DNA from: Methanomassiliicoccus sp. UBA386
GTDB taxonomy: Archaea > Thermoplasmatota > Thermoplasmata > Methanomassiliicoccales > Methanomassiliicoccaceae
Assembly: GCA_002498285.1 (NCBI GenBank)
Contig: DAGU01000016.1
Span: forward strand, 16,911 to 23,831
Length of the DNA: 6,921 bases
Direction of reading: 5' to 3'
Part shown: positions 1 through 5,931 of the stretch, piece by piece
Layout of the letters: the number at the start of each line of letters is the position of its first letter
How positions within the stretch are numbered: position 1 is the first letter of the stretch
Position numbers and translations under genes: made by a program
Notes under the pieces: generated by a model
What the model saw: only the letters and a program-made list of their open reading frames with translations
Database searches by the model: none
What the model was told of the DNA's origin: nothing

Positions 1-986
1 TGGCCATCGGCGCCTCGGCCGGGGGAGTGCGGACGTTCACCGCCACCTCGTCGCAGGGGCTAGCGTTCATGTACGAGATGCTGTTCGCCGCCGCTCCCAC
101 GCGGCTGCCGATCGTCATGGTCAACGCCAATCGCAGCGTGGGAGCGGCCTCGGGCATCTGGACCGAGCACAACGATTCGCTGCCGGTGCGCGAGGCGGGA
201 TGGCTGCAAGTATATGTGGAGGACGGCCAGGAGGCATTGGACGCCACGCTGCAGGCCTTCCGCATCGCCGAGGACGCCCGCGTCCGGCTGCCGGTCATGG
301 TGTGCATGGACGGCTTCATCCTCACACATACGGTGGAGGCGGTGGACGTGCCGGAGCGCTCCGAGGTCGATCGGTTCCTCCCTCGGTTCGACACGACGAA
401 CGCATTGGTTCCCAGCGAACCTATGGTGATGAGCCCCATCGTTCCGCCGGAGTTCGCCATGGAGATGCGATACCAGCAGGACCGCGCTATGCAGGCGGCG
501 CTCGAGGTGGTCAACGCAGTGGACGAGGAGTTCGCCGAGCTGTTCGGTCGCCGGTACGGCGGGCTGTTCGAAGAGTACAGGATGGAGGACGCCGAGTTCG
601 CCATGATGGGGCTGGGGACCTGGGTTGGCGCCGCAAGAGAGGCCGTCGATCAGCTGCGGGCCGAGGGGCGCAAGGCCGGACTGATCAAGCTGCGCTTCGT
701 CCGCCCCTTCCCGGCCGAGGAGCTGCGGGAGGCGCTGAAGGGCATGAAGGCGGTGGGCGTCTTCGAACGCTCCGCGTCCTTCAACGGCTTCGGCCCCCTG
801 TTCACCGAGCTGAGGAGCGCCATGTACGGCACCGGCGTGCCGATAACCGACCACTTCGGCGGCATCGGAGGGAGGGACATCACCGTGCCCGACGTCCGGG
901 AGATGTACGAGGTGGTGGAACGCCGCGCCCGCGGAGGTCCGGTCAACCAATGCACCTGGCATGGCCTGAGGGGGGAGCAGGGATGA
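1..986 (+). CDS. porA: Pyruvate:ferredoxin oxidoreductase alpha subunit (PorA), 5'-truncated by window edge
   Basis: Alpha subunit of the cytoplasmic complex that interconverts pyruvate + CoA and acetyl-CoA + CO2 with ferredoxin as electron carrier. The open frame continues to the left edge (first full codon at base 3, reading AIGASAGG), so the real start lies outside; the GTG at 27 is internal. About 328 residues are visible of a family length near 380–400. The first half has typical PorA signatures of the pyrimidine-binding domain: RTFTATSSQGLA, LPIVMVNANR, and LPVMVCMDGFILTHT around base 285–330. The C-terminal part is the transketolase-C-like domain II, ending with FGGIGGRDIT (bases 855–885). 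The stop overlaps the porB start (ATGA at 983–986), so the two are translationally coupled. porG and porD probably lie upstream, as in other archaeal por operons (inference). The HTYGGG-like readings in other frames are shadows. A related 2-oxoacid oxidoreductase is the only realistic alternative. Confidence 0.93.
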   Translation, partial: AIGASAGGVRTFTATSSQGLAFMYEMLFAAAPTRLPIVMVNANRSVGAASGIWTEHNDSLPVREAGWLQVYVEDGQEALDATLQAFRIAEDARVRLPVMVCMDGFILTHTVEAVDVPERSEVDRFLPRFDTTNALVPSEPMVMSPIVPPEFAMEMRYQQDRAMQAALEVVNAVDEEFAELFGRRYGGLFEEYRMEDAEFAMMGLGTWVGAAREAVDQLRAEGRKAGLIKLRFVRPFPAEELREALKGMKAVGVFERSASFNGFGPLFTELRSAMYGTGVPITDHFGGIGGRDITVPDVREMYEVVERRARGGPVNQCTWHGLRGEQG

Positions 987-1960
987 CCAACGTCAGAAGC
1001 CCGGTGGCCGGCCTTAGGAACGTCAGCCGGGAGGACATGCTGGTCCACGGCCACGGAGCATGCCCCGGCTGCGGGTACGCGGCGACGGCCAGGAACATCG
1101 CCAAGATACTTGGGCCCGAGACGGTGGTGTACGTCCCGGCGTCCTGCCTAACGGTGTTCAGCGCCACATATCCCACGTCGGCCTGGAAGATACCCTTCCT
1201 GTACACCGCGTTCGAGAACACCGGGGCGGTGATCACCGGGCTGAAGGCGGCCTACCGGCGAAGGGGCATCGACGCGAACGTCGTAGGCATGGCCGGGGAC
1301 GGCGGCTCGTTCGACATCGGCCTGCAAGCGCTGTCGGGCGCCGCGGAGCGCAACGAGGACGTCATCTACGTGTGCCTGGACAACGAGGCTTACATGAACA
1401 CCGGCATCCAGCGTTCGTCGGCCACGCCGTTCGGGGCCTGGACGACCACCACGCCGGCCGGCCTTGAGATACAGGGAAACCGTCGTTTCAAGAAGGACCT
1501 GGCGGCCATCGTGGCGCAGCACGACGTGCCGTACGTGGCCACGCTCTCGGTGGCGCACTTCACCGACTTCGTCAAGAAAGTGGAGAAGGCCAAGTCCATG
1601 AGCGGCTTTCGGTTCCTGCACTGCCTTACGCCGTGCGTCCCGGGCTGGCGCATCGAGCCGGCCCATGGCGTATCCATAGACCGGCTGGCCGTCGAGACCG
1701 GCATGTGGACGTTATATGAGGTGGAGCACGGCGTGCCGCGCGTCACCTACCGGCCCAGGAAGATGCTTCCGGTGACCGAGTACCTGGGACTGCAGGGGAG
1801 GTTCAAGCATATCTCCGAGGAGGACGTCAGAACGCTCCAGTCCTGGCTGTGCGGGAAGTGGAAGGTCCACTACGACGAGGAGGTGGAGGGGCCGCCGTGC
1901 ATCATCGTCCGTAAGGACGAAGGAATGGGCCACGACGGCGACCCGCTCCACGGGCTGTGA
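983..1960 (+). CDS. porB: Pyruvate:ferredoxin oxidoreductase beta subunit (PorB)
   Basis: TPP- and [4Fe-4S]-binding subunit of pyruvate:ferredoxin oxidoreductase, 325 residues. Visible motifs: HGACPGCG with Cys27 and Cys30, then PASCLTV with Cys55 and LTPCVPGW with Cys218. These four Cys fit the ligands of the beta-subunit cluster. The TPP/Mg2+ motif begins at GDGG (105–108) and continues to DNEAYMNTG (133–141). GIQRSSATPFGAWTTTTPAG (141–160) is characteristic of the pyruvate-specific family rather than 2-ketoisovalerate or 2-oxoglutarate enzymes. The ATG at 983 was chosen because it overlaps the porA stop (ATGA) and places the Cys motif at the usual distance from the N-terminus; the upstream open frame is a shadow of porA. 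The protein is slightly longer than many PorB proteins (about 290–310 aa), with a C-terminal extension after residue 300 ending in GHDGDPLHGL. It is co-transcribed with porA. Active only with PorA plus the gamma and delta (ferredoxin-like) subunits, which are not in this window. Confidence 0.95.
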   Translation: MTNVRSPVAGLRNVSREDMLVHGHGACPGCGYAATARNIAKILGPETVVYVPASCLTVFSATYPTSAWKIPFLYTAFENTGAVITGLKAAYRRRGIDANVVGMAGDGGSFDIGLQALSGAAERNEDVIYVCLDNEAYMNTGIQRSSATPFGAWTTTTPAGLEIQGNRRFKKDLAAIVAQHDVPYVATLSVAHFTDFVKKVEKAKSMSGFRFLHCLTPCVPGWRIEPAHGVSIDRLAVETGMWTLYEVEHGVPRVTYRPRKMLPVTEYLGLQGRFKHISEEDVRTLQSWLCGKWKVHYDEEVEGPPCIIVRKDEGMGHDGDPLHGL

Positions 1961-1999
1961 GAAGTAAAGACTAATAGGGGGTTCAGCGGTCATCGGCCG

Positions 2000-2788
2000 A
2001 TGTCCTTCTCCCTCGGCATGCCCGCGCTCATCGAGATCCCCGACCTCAATGATCTCGTCGACCTGTGCCAGGAGCTTGAACTTTCCTTTATCGAGCTAAA
2101 TATGAACCTGCCCGAGAACAGTCCCGAGGAGCTCGACCCGCTGGAGGTAAGGGACGCCTCGAAACGCTACGGCATCGAGTTCACGCTGCACTCGCCCGAC
2201 GAGCTCGACCTCGGCTCGCTGCACCCCACCGTGCGGGAGGGACACCTGGACGCGATGAGGGAGGCGCTGGGCTGGTCTGCCCAGGCCGGCATCAGAGTTC
2301 TGAACATGCACGTCGGCACAGGGATCTACTTCACGCTGCCGGACCGCCGGGTGTGGATATACGAGCGGTACGAGGACCGTTTCATCTCCAACCTGTGGGC
2401 CGCCTACCGCGACCTGCTCCCCCTGGCCCGGGCGTCCGGCGTGGACGTGTGCACCGAGAATGTCAACAACTTCGACATTCCTTTCATAGCAAGGGCCATC
2501 GACGAGCTGTGCTGCCTGAACGGCTTCAACCTTACCTGGGACGTGGGCCACGATGCCCGGTCGGGGTTCAGGGAGAGGGAGACCCTGCTGCGGCACGAGA
2601 CGCGAATAAGGCACATGCATCTTCACGATTACAACGGGAAGAGCGACCATCAGGTTCCAGGCACTGGCATGGTGGACATCCCGGGCCTGCTGGACTTCGC
2701 CCGGCGGAAGGACATCCGGGTGCTGGTGGAGACCAAGACCCCGGAGGCGCTCAGGGAGTCGGTCAAAGCGGTCAGATCCATGCTGTGA
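2000..2788 (+). CDS. Sugar phosphate isomerase/epimerase-like TIM-barrel protein
   Basis: 262-residue protein of the xylose isomerase-like/AP-endonuclease-2 TIM-barrel superfamily. The predicted metal ligands lie at the ends of beta strands: FTLHSP (His64), LNMHVG (His104), CTENVNN (Glu153), TWDVGHD (Asp181, His184), HMHLHD (His207/His209), DHQVPGTG (His217) and LVETK (Glu244). This full set argues for an intact enzyme binding a divalent metal. Substrate is unknown: members include sugar isomerases, inosose/keto-sugar enzymes and endonuclease IV. Endonuclease IV is less likely because the DNA-binding loops and signature are not recognisable. The ATG at 2000 is the first start codon after an in-frame stop at 1958 (the porB stop); Met7 is an alternative. 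No strong Shine-Dalgarno lies close by; AGGGGG at 1976–1981 is rather far (about 18 nt). It starts 39 nt after porB on the same strand, so it may be the last gene of the por operon. Confidence 0.8.
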   Translation: MSFSLGMPALIEIPDLNDLVDLCQELELSFIELNMNLPENSPEELDPLEVRDASKRYGIEFTLHSPDELDLGSLHPTVREGHLDAMREALGWSAQAGIRVLNMHVGTGIYFTLPDRRVWIYERYEDRFISNLWAAYRDLLPLARASGVDVCTENVNNFDIPFIARAIDELCCLNGFNLTWDVGHDARSGFRERETLLRHETRIRHMHLHDYNGKSDHQVPGTGMVDIPGLLDFARRKDIRVLVETKTPEALRESVKAVRSML

Positions 2789-2826
2789 CCCCGCGGCGGC
2801 CGGGTCGATGATCTGGAAGACAAACG

Positions 2827-2831
2827 TTATA
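2827..2831 (+). promoter_or_regulatory. Possible TATA box for the DUF1801-type gene
   Basis: TTATA, in the AT-rich patch ACGTTATAC, stands out from GC-rich surroundings. Its centre is 28 nt upstream of the ATG at 2857. Archaeal TATA boxes lie about 25–28 nt before the transcription start, so the mRNA would begin at or next to the start codon (leaderless). No good Shine-Dalgarno precedes this ATG, which agrees. The element is short and the case rests on spacing. Confidence 0.4.
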
Positions 2832-2856
2832 CGGACATGCCTGCCATCATTATGCC

Positions 2857-3234
2857 ATGGCCCAGAGGACCATGCAGGACGTCCCCGAGAAGCAGGCGCG
2901 AACGACCGACGGCGAGGCCGCCGTTCTGGCAAAGATAGCCGAGATGCCCGCGCCCTACCGCGAGATGGGCGAGCGGCTTCATTCGCTGATCATGCGCGCC
3001 GCGCCAGTGCTGCAGCCGGGCCTGTGGTACGGCATGCCCGCTTACAGGAAGAACGGCAAGGTCGTCTGCTTCTTCCGAGCCGACCGGTACATGACCTTCG
3101 GCCTGACGGAGGACGCGAACCTCGTGCGAGAGAGCGATAGGCATCAGCTCATGGGATCATCGTGGTTCCTTAAAGAGCTGGATGATGCGACGGAGGACAG
3201 GCTTTCCGACATCGTGCGAACGGCGGCGGAGTGA
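2857..3234 (+). CDS. DUF1801-type (frataxin-like fold) small protein
   Basis: 125-residue soluble protein. The central motif GLWYGMPAYRKNGKVVCFF (55–73), followed by RYMTFGL (77–83), is typical of DUF1801, a small alpha/beta family with a frataxin-like fold. The preceding helix (about 32–48, PYREMGERLHSLIMRAAP) and the short C-terminal helix (109–124) match the family layout, and the length is normal. Some bacterial relatives have been linked to intracellular iron handling; no such role can be shown here, since no cluster of acidic iron ligands is evident. The ATG at 2857 is preferred because of the upstream TATA-like element at leaderless distance; ATG at 2872 (Met6) is the alternative. It is 68 nt after the isomerase gene and followed by the separate promoter of the ribosomal operon, so it is probably a single-gene transcript. 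Confidence 0.75.
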   Translation: MAQRTMQDVPEKQARTTDGEAAVLAKIAEMPAPYREMGERLHSLIMRAAPVLQPGLWYGMPAYRKNGKVVCFFRADRYMTFGLTEDANLVRESDRHQLMGSSWFLKELDDATEDRLSDIVRTAAE

Positions 3235-3312
3235 GCGGCCTCGGTCCCGCGGCCCAGTCAGGTTCAAGAACTGCGGCGCATGGCCCTCTGGAACGTCCCC
3301 GGCGACCTCATT

Positions 3313-3325
3313 AATTTTAAATAAG
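3313..3325 (+). promoter_or_regulatory. TATA promoter of the rpl7ae–rps28e–rpl24e–ndk operon
   Basis: The run AATTTTAAATAAG is a strong archaeal TATA box (core TTTTAAATA at 3315–3323) in an otherwise GC-rich region. With the usual spacing of about 26 nt, transcription would start near 3345–3348, just after a pyrimidine-rich stretch, giving a leader of about 57 nt before the rpl7ae ATG. A purine pair (AA) immediately upstream is compatible with a BRE, but the BRE is not strong. This is the only evident promoter before the four-gene operon. Confidence 0.75.
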
Positions 3326-3358
3326 CCCGTCTCTTTGCTCCTCTTGCATTCACGTCAA

Positions 3359-3397
3359 ACCGATGAATGATGAGGATGTGCAACATCCGAATGAGGT
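3359..3397 (+). promoter_or_regulatory. Putative tandem kink-turn hairpin in the rpl7ae leader (L7Ae autoregulatory site)
   Basis: RNA hairpin read directly from the bases. The outer stem is ACC (3359–3361) with GGU (3395–3397). A first internal loop has GAUGA (3362–3366) opposite GA (3393–3394), followed by a 2-bp step AU/AU (3367–3368 with 3391–3392). A second internal loop has GAUGA (3369–3373) opposite GA (3389–3390). It is capped by a 6-bp stem GGAUGU/ACAUCC (3374–3379 with 3383–3388) and the loop GCA. Both internal loops fit the kink-turn rule: three-nucleotide bulge N-R-U, then GA facing GA as tandem sheared pairs. The inner one resembles the U4 snRNA kink-turn (NNUGA-GG...CC-GA). AUGAUGA at 3367–3373 is also a perfect box C. 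L7Ae binds kink-turns, and leader kink-turns in L7Ae mRNA have been linked to autoregulation in Sulfolobus. The rpl7ae Shine-Dalgarno lies inside the 3' strand, so binding would block ribosomes. Function is inferred. Confidence 0.7.
3393..3397 (+). promoter_or_regulatory. Shine-Dalgarno of rpl7ae, embedded in the kink-turn hairpin
   Basis: GAGGT lies 6 nt before the ATG at 3404 and is the only good ribosome-binding match. Its GA is the non-bulged strand of the outer kink-turn loop and its GGT pairs with ACC at 3359–3361, so folding and initiation compete for the same bases. Confidence 0.75.
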
Positions 3398-3403
3398 ATA
3401 ATT

Positions 3404-3775
3404 ATGGCAAAGGCAATGTTCGTCCGTTTCGAAATGCCCAAGGAGCTCTCTGATAAGGCCTACGAGATCGTCGAGGCCGCCCGTGACACCGGCAAGGTGC
3501 GCAAGGGGACCAACGAGGTGACCAAGCTCGTAGAGAGGAGCGAGGCCGTACTGGTGATCATGGCTGAGGACGTTCAGCCCCCAGAAATTCTGGCCCACAT
3601 GCCCCTGCTGTGCGAGGAGCGCAACATCCTCTACGCCTACGTTCCGTCCAAGGCCGAGCTGGGCCATGCTGTCGGCATGGAGAAGCCCGCCGCCTCGGTC
3701 GCTGTTCTCGACGCTGGCAAGGCCAAACCCATGATCGAGAGCTTCGCCGAGCAGGTCAAGAAGCTGAGGCAGTAA
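3404..3775 (+). CDS. rpl7ae: 50S ribosomal protein L7Ae (kink-turn-binding protein)
   Basis: 123 residues, normal archaeal length. L7Ae binds kink-turn RNA in the large ribosomal subunit and is also the core protein of archaeal box C/D and H/ACA guide RNPs and of RNase P. Visible family signatures: KVRKGTNEVTKLVERSEAVLVIMAEDVQP (about residues 27–55, including the GTNE-TK RNA-contact segment), LPLLCEE-type MPLLCEERNILY (66–77), and YVPSKAELGHAVGMEKPAASVAV (78–100). The start at 3404 has GAGGT at 6-nt spacing. It is the first gene of a tight operon: rps28e starts 12 nt after its stop. Its leader contains a predicted tandem kink-turn, pointing to feedback control by its own product. Confidence 0.97.
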   Translation: MAKAMFVRFEMPKELSDKAYEIVEAARDTGKVRKGTNEVTKLVERSEAVLVIMAEDVQPPEILAHMPLLCEERNILYAYVPSKAELGHAVGMEKPAASVAVLDAGKAKPMIESFAEQVKKLRQ

Positions 3776-3787
3776 GCGAGGGATATC

Positions 3788-4000
3788 ATGGCAGATGGAG
3801 ACAGCATTCCATCCGAAGTGGTGGAGATCATTGGCCGCACCGGGATGACCGGTGAGGCCACCCAGGTCAAGGTGCGCGTGCTTGACGGCCGCGACAAGGG
3901 CCGTATCATCACCCGTAACATCATGGGGCCCGTACGCATGGGAGACATACTGATGCTCCGCGAGACCTCCAGAGAGGCTCGCAAGCTATCGATCAGGTGA
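3788..4000 (+). CDS. rps28e: 30S ribosomal protein S28e
   Basis: 70-residue small-subunit protein with an OB-type fold found only in archaea and eukaryotes. The C-terminal half carries the very conserved S28e signature RNIMGPVRMGDILMLRETSREARKL (residues 43–67), and the N-terminal part EVVEIIGRTGMTGEATQVKVRVLDG is typical. GAGGG at 3778–3782 gives a good Shine-Dalgarno 5 nt from the ATG at 3788. Second gene of the operon; only 5 nt separate it from rpl24e, and its own stop region (AGGTGA at 3995–4000) also serves as the Shine-Dalgarno of rpl24e, so the two are likely translated together. Confidence 0.97.
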   Translation: MADGDSIPSEVVEIIGRTGMTGEATQVKVRVLDGRDKGRIITRNIMGPVRMGDILMLRETSREARKLSIR

Positions 4001-4005
4001 TATGA

Positions 4006-4332
4006 ATGGCCGAGAGACGCGTATGTTCGTTCTGCGGGGCGGAAATGGAGCCCGGCACCGGCAAGATGTACGTCAAGAAGGACGGCACCATACTCACCTT
4101 TGACACCAGCAAGTGCTACAAGAACATGATCGGCCTCGGTCGTGTGCCCAGGAGGACCGAGTGGACCAGGTCCGCCGCCACCCTCAAGGCGACCACCAAG
4201 GCCGCTGGCACCAAGGAGGCCAAGGTGGAGATCCCAGCCGTTCCGACCAAGACCAAGGCCACCACCAGGCGGTCCCGGAAGGTTCGGACCAAGGCCGAGG
4301 CTCCGGTCGAGTCGAACGAGGCCAGCGAGTGA
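4006..4332 (+). CDS. rpl24e: 50S ribosomal protein L24e with altered zinc finger and long basic tail
   Basis: Large-subunit protein, 108 residues. The N-terminal domain is clearly L24e: CSFCGAEMEPGTGKMYVKKDGTI (7–29), then SKCYKNMIGLGRVPRRTEWT (35–54). Two features are odd. First, the usual zinc site is C-x2-C ... C-x3-C, often within FCSSKC; here Cys7, Cys10 and Cys37 are present but the third ligand position is Asp33 (FDTSKC). Asp could still bind zinc, or the site may be weakened. Second, archaeal L24e is usually about 55–70 residues, whereas this one has some 54 extra residues rich in Ala, Thr, Lys and Arg (e.g. KATTRRSRKVRTKAEA), probably disordered and contacting rRNA. Start at 4006 is set by AGGTGA 5 nt upstream; the ATG at 4002 is in another frame. 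Confidence 0.95.
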   Translation: MAERRVCSFCGAEMEPGTGKMYVKKDGTILTFDTSKCYKNMIGLGRVPRRTEWTRSAATLKATTKAAGTKEAKVEIPAVPTKTKATTRRSRKVRTKAEAPVESNEASE

Positions 4333-4336
4333 TAGC

Positions 4337-4789
4337 ATGATGGAACGCACTTTCCTCATGCTCAAGCCCGATGCCATCCAGCGCGGGCTGATGAGCGAGA
4401 TCCTGGGCCGCATCGAGGCCAAGGGCTACAAGCCCGTGGCCATGAAGTTCATGCGCCTGCCCAAGGAGCTGGCCGAGCGCCACTATGGCGAGCACAGGGG
4501 CAAGCCGTTCTTCCCCGGTCTCATCGAGTACATCACCTCCGGTCCGTCCCTGGTGATGGTGTGGGAGGGCGAGAACGTCATCGCCGGAATGAGGGTGATG
4601 ATGGGAAAGACCAACCCCTCGGAAGCCTCGCCAGGCACCATCCGCGGGGACCTGGCCCAGCAGACCGGGAGGAACCTCGTACACGGTTCCGATTCCCCCG
4701 AGTCGGCGAAGAGGGAGATCGAACTCTTCTTCAACGACTACGAGCTGCAGGCCTGGGACCGGTCCGTCCAGCCCTGGATGGTCGAGTGA
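4337..4789 (+). CDS. ndk: Nucleoside diphosphate kinase
   Basis: Transfers the gamma phosphate from NTPs to NDPs through a phosphohistidine, keeping the nucleotide pool balanced; cytoplasmic. 150 residues, normal length. Key residues: Lys10 in LMLKPDA, Tyr50 (RHYGEH), Phe58, Arg86, Thr92 (GKTNP), Arg103 (IRGD), Asn113, and catalytic His116 in RNLVHGSDS. All active-site positions are present. ATG at 4337 was chosen, 4 nt after the rpl24e stop; the directly following ATG at 4340 is equally possible. The longer open frame upstream (from 4142) is the rpl24e tail in another frame. GAGTGAT at 4327–4333 is a modest Shine-Dalgarno. Last gene of the operon, ending 5 nt before a convergent gene. Confidence 0.97.
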   Translation: MMERTFLMLKPDAIQRGLMSEILGRIEAKGYKPVAMKFMRLPKELAERHYGEHRGKPFFPGLIEYITSGPSLVMVWEGENVIAGMRVMMGKTNPSEASPGTIRGDLAQQTGRNLVHGSDSPESAKREIELFFNDYELQAWDRSVQPWMVE

Positions 4790-4794
4790 ATATC

Positions 4795-5910
4795 TTAGGG
4801 GCCTTGGCCCCTCAACTTCCTTTTCTTTTGCTTCCTTTCTCTGGCGATATCGTCCATCAGGTCCGCCCATGCCCTCTCCGTCCTGGGGAGCGAGGACCTT
4901 AGGAATAGCCTGACTCCAGCCGCTTCCGCGGTAGCCCCGATAACGCCGCCCAGCCAGGGATCCTGAACGAGGATGCTCGAGGGTATAGCATCGGCCTCGA
5001 GGAGGCATCCGATCAGCTCGTCGGCGATGTCGATGACATCATCGACCCACATTTTACCCAGGACGATCGGCCGGCCTGAACGATGGTCCACTATCGACAC
5101 TGCCCTGAGCAGGGACGTTCGCTCCTTGACACGTTTGATGTCCGGACCCATATGGAAGAAGCTGACCTCCCATGGCCCACCTCGCTTCCCGCTCTCCTTG
5201 ACCTTCTTTCGCAGCTTCTGAACCATCTCCGCGTCGGGCAAGATAATGTCGACCTCTGCCACGGGCATGGAAACCATGATGCTGCCCCAACTCCCTTCCC
5301 CATCCTGCCGTTCAATGCGGCGGAGCAGCATGCGCCTTGAGGAGAGCGCATCCGTGACCGTTCCCTCCCCTAGCTCCTCGAGGACCACTTCGCTGGCTTG
5401 GTCCAGCAGACGGGTGAGCGTGATGGCCTGGGAGGAACTGATGTACCATGGTATATGTCCGGGCGTGAGGTCTCTGAACTTGGGCCATCTTCCCCGTCCA
5501 TGGATGCGGATCCCGATACGTCTCACGACGTCGTGGTCCCGTTTTGTAAGATGCTCTCGGTCTGTGAACGAAACCACTAGAAGGTCATGGAAGAAGAAGG
5601 CATCCTGCGGTTCGGGGAAATCGCCCGCGATGAGCATGTCGAGCCCGCCAAGGCCGCGGCTCCCCCGGGATGCCAGCAGAGTGCCGTATCCACTTTCCGA
5701 TTCCAGGAACATGCAGTAATACCTCTCGCTGTCATCGGGGTCCTGGACTCCGAACAGGATGTCGCTCATCCAGCACCAGCCTCTCAGCTCCCAGCACTTG
5801 GCGGCCGCTGCATACAACGCCCGCCACTCCTCCGTGGACGGTGCCCCTTCCATGATGAAAGCTTGGAATGAAGGAGGTAAAAAAGTTCTGGCCGATGGCA
5901 TTTGGGACAT
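4795..5910 (-). CDS. DUF7309/DUF6930-like protein of unknown function
   Basis: 371-residue soluble protein with no signal peptide or membrane segment. The N-terminal part resembles DUF7309: an EEWRALYAAAAKCWELRGWCWM segment (27–48), DILFGVQDP (50–58), LLVVSFTDREHLTKRD (110–125) and RWPKFRDLTPGHIPWYIS (141–158). The C-terminal part (about 275–350, beginning SGRPIVLGKMWVD and including SSILVQDPWLGGVI) resembles DUF6930, often found with it. The family assignment is from memory of its pattern, and no function is known to me. The last 16 residues are highly basic (RERKQKKRKLRG). The start at 5910 is the longest possible (in-frame stop at 5935–5937) and fits a leaderless mRNA from the divergent ATTAAT box. 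Met20 (5853) is an alternative that would place the start close to the conserved region and has its own T-run (5878–5885) at promoter distance. It converges on ndk and interrupts the usual ndk–infB neighbourhood. Confidence 0.82.
   Translation of the reverse strand: MSQMPSARTFLPPSFQAFIMEGAPSTEEWRALYAAAAKCWELRGWCWMSDILFGVQDPDDSERYYCMFLESESGYGTLLASRGSRGLGGLDMLIAGDFPEPQDAFFFHDLLVVSFTDREHLTKRDHDVVRRIGIRIHGRGRWPKFRDLTPGHIPWYISSSQAITLTRLLDQASEVVLEELGEGTVTDALSSRRMLLRRIERQDGEGSWGSIMVSMPVAEVDIILPDAEMVQKLRKKVKESGKRGGPWEVSFFHMGPDIKRVKERTSLLRAVSIVDHRSGRPIVLGKMWVDDVIDIADELIGCLLEADAIPSSILVQDPWLGGVIGATAEAAGVRLFLRSSLPRTERAWADLMDDIARERKQKKRKLRGQGP
4797..4830 (+). terminator. Likely terminator of the ribosomal/ndk operon
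   Basis: An inverted repeat AGGGGCC-TT-GGCCCCT (4797–4812) begins 8 nt after the ndk stop and is followed by T-rich runs, including CCTTTTCTTTTG at 4819–4830. Archaeal termination depends mainly on T-tracts in the coding strand, with a hairpin optional. The element lies in the last codons of the convergent minus-strand gene, where the pyrimidines encode its Lys/Arg-rich end, so part of the T-richness may be coding-driven. Confidence 0.55.
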
Positions 5911-5931
5911 ACCGTCTCGCTTGTGGCAAAC

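Noticed and set aside
60..962. Long minus-strand open frame opposite porA
   Set aside because: Composition is His/Pro/Gly/Arg-rich antisense of a clear PorA; GC-rich codon bias creates such shadows. Similar frames opposite porB, the isomerase and the ribosomal genes were dropped for the same reason.
2787..2806. GC-rich inverted repeat GACCC...GGGTC over the isomerase stop codon
   Set aside because: Only 5 bp with a 10-nt loop and no T-tract after it; not convincing as a terminator.
3182..3370. 62-codon plus-strand frame running from the DUF1801-type gene into the rpl7ae leader
   Set aside because: It overlaps the real gene, crosses the TATA box and leader, and has no recognisable protein pattern.
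3367..3397. Perfect box C (AUGAUGA) suggesting a box C/D guide RNA gene
   Set aside because: There is no matching CUGA box D or guide-length spacers; the loop fits a kink-turn hairpin in the mRNA leader better.
5029..5046. Perfect 18-nt inverted repeat GTCGATGA-CA-TCATCGAC
   Set aside because: It lies inside the DUF7309-like gene and is explained by repeated Asp/Val/Ile codons (VDDVIDIAD); no regulatory context.
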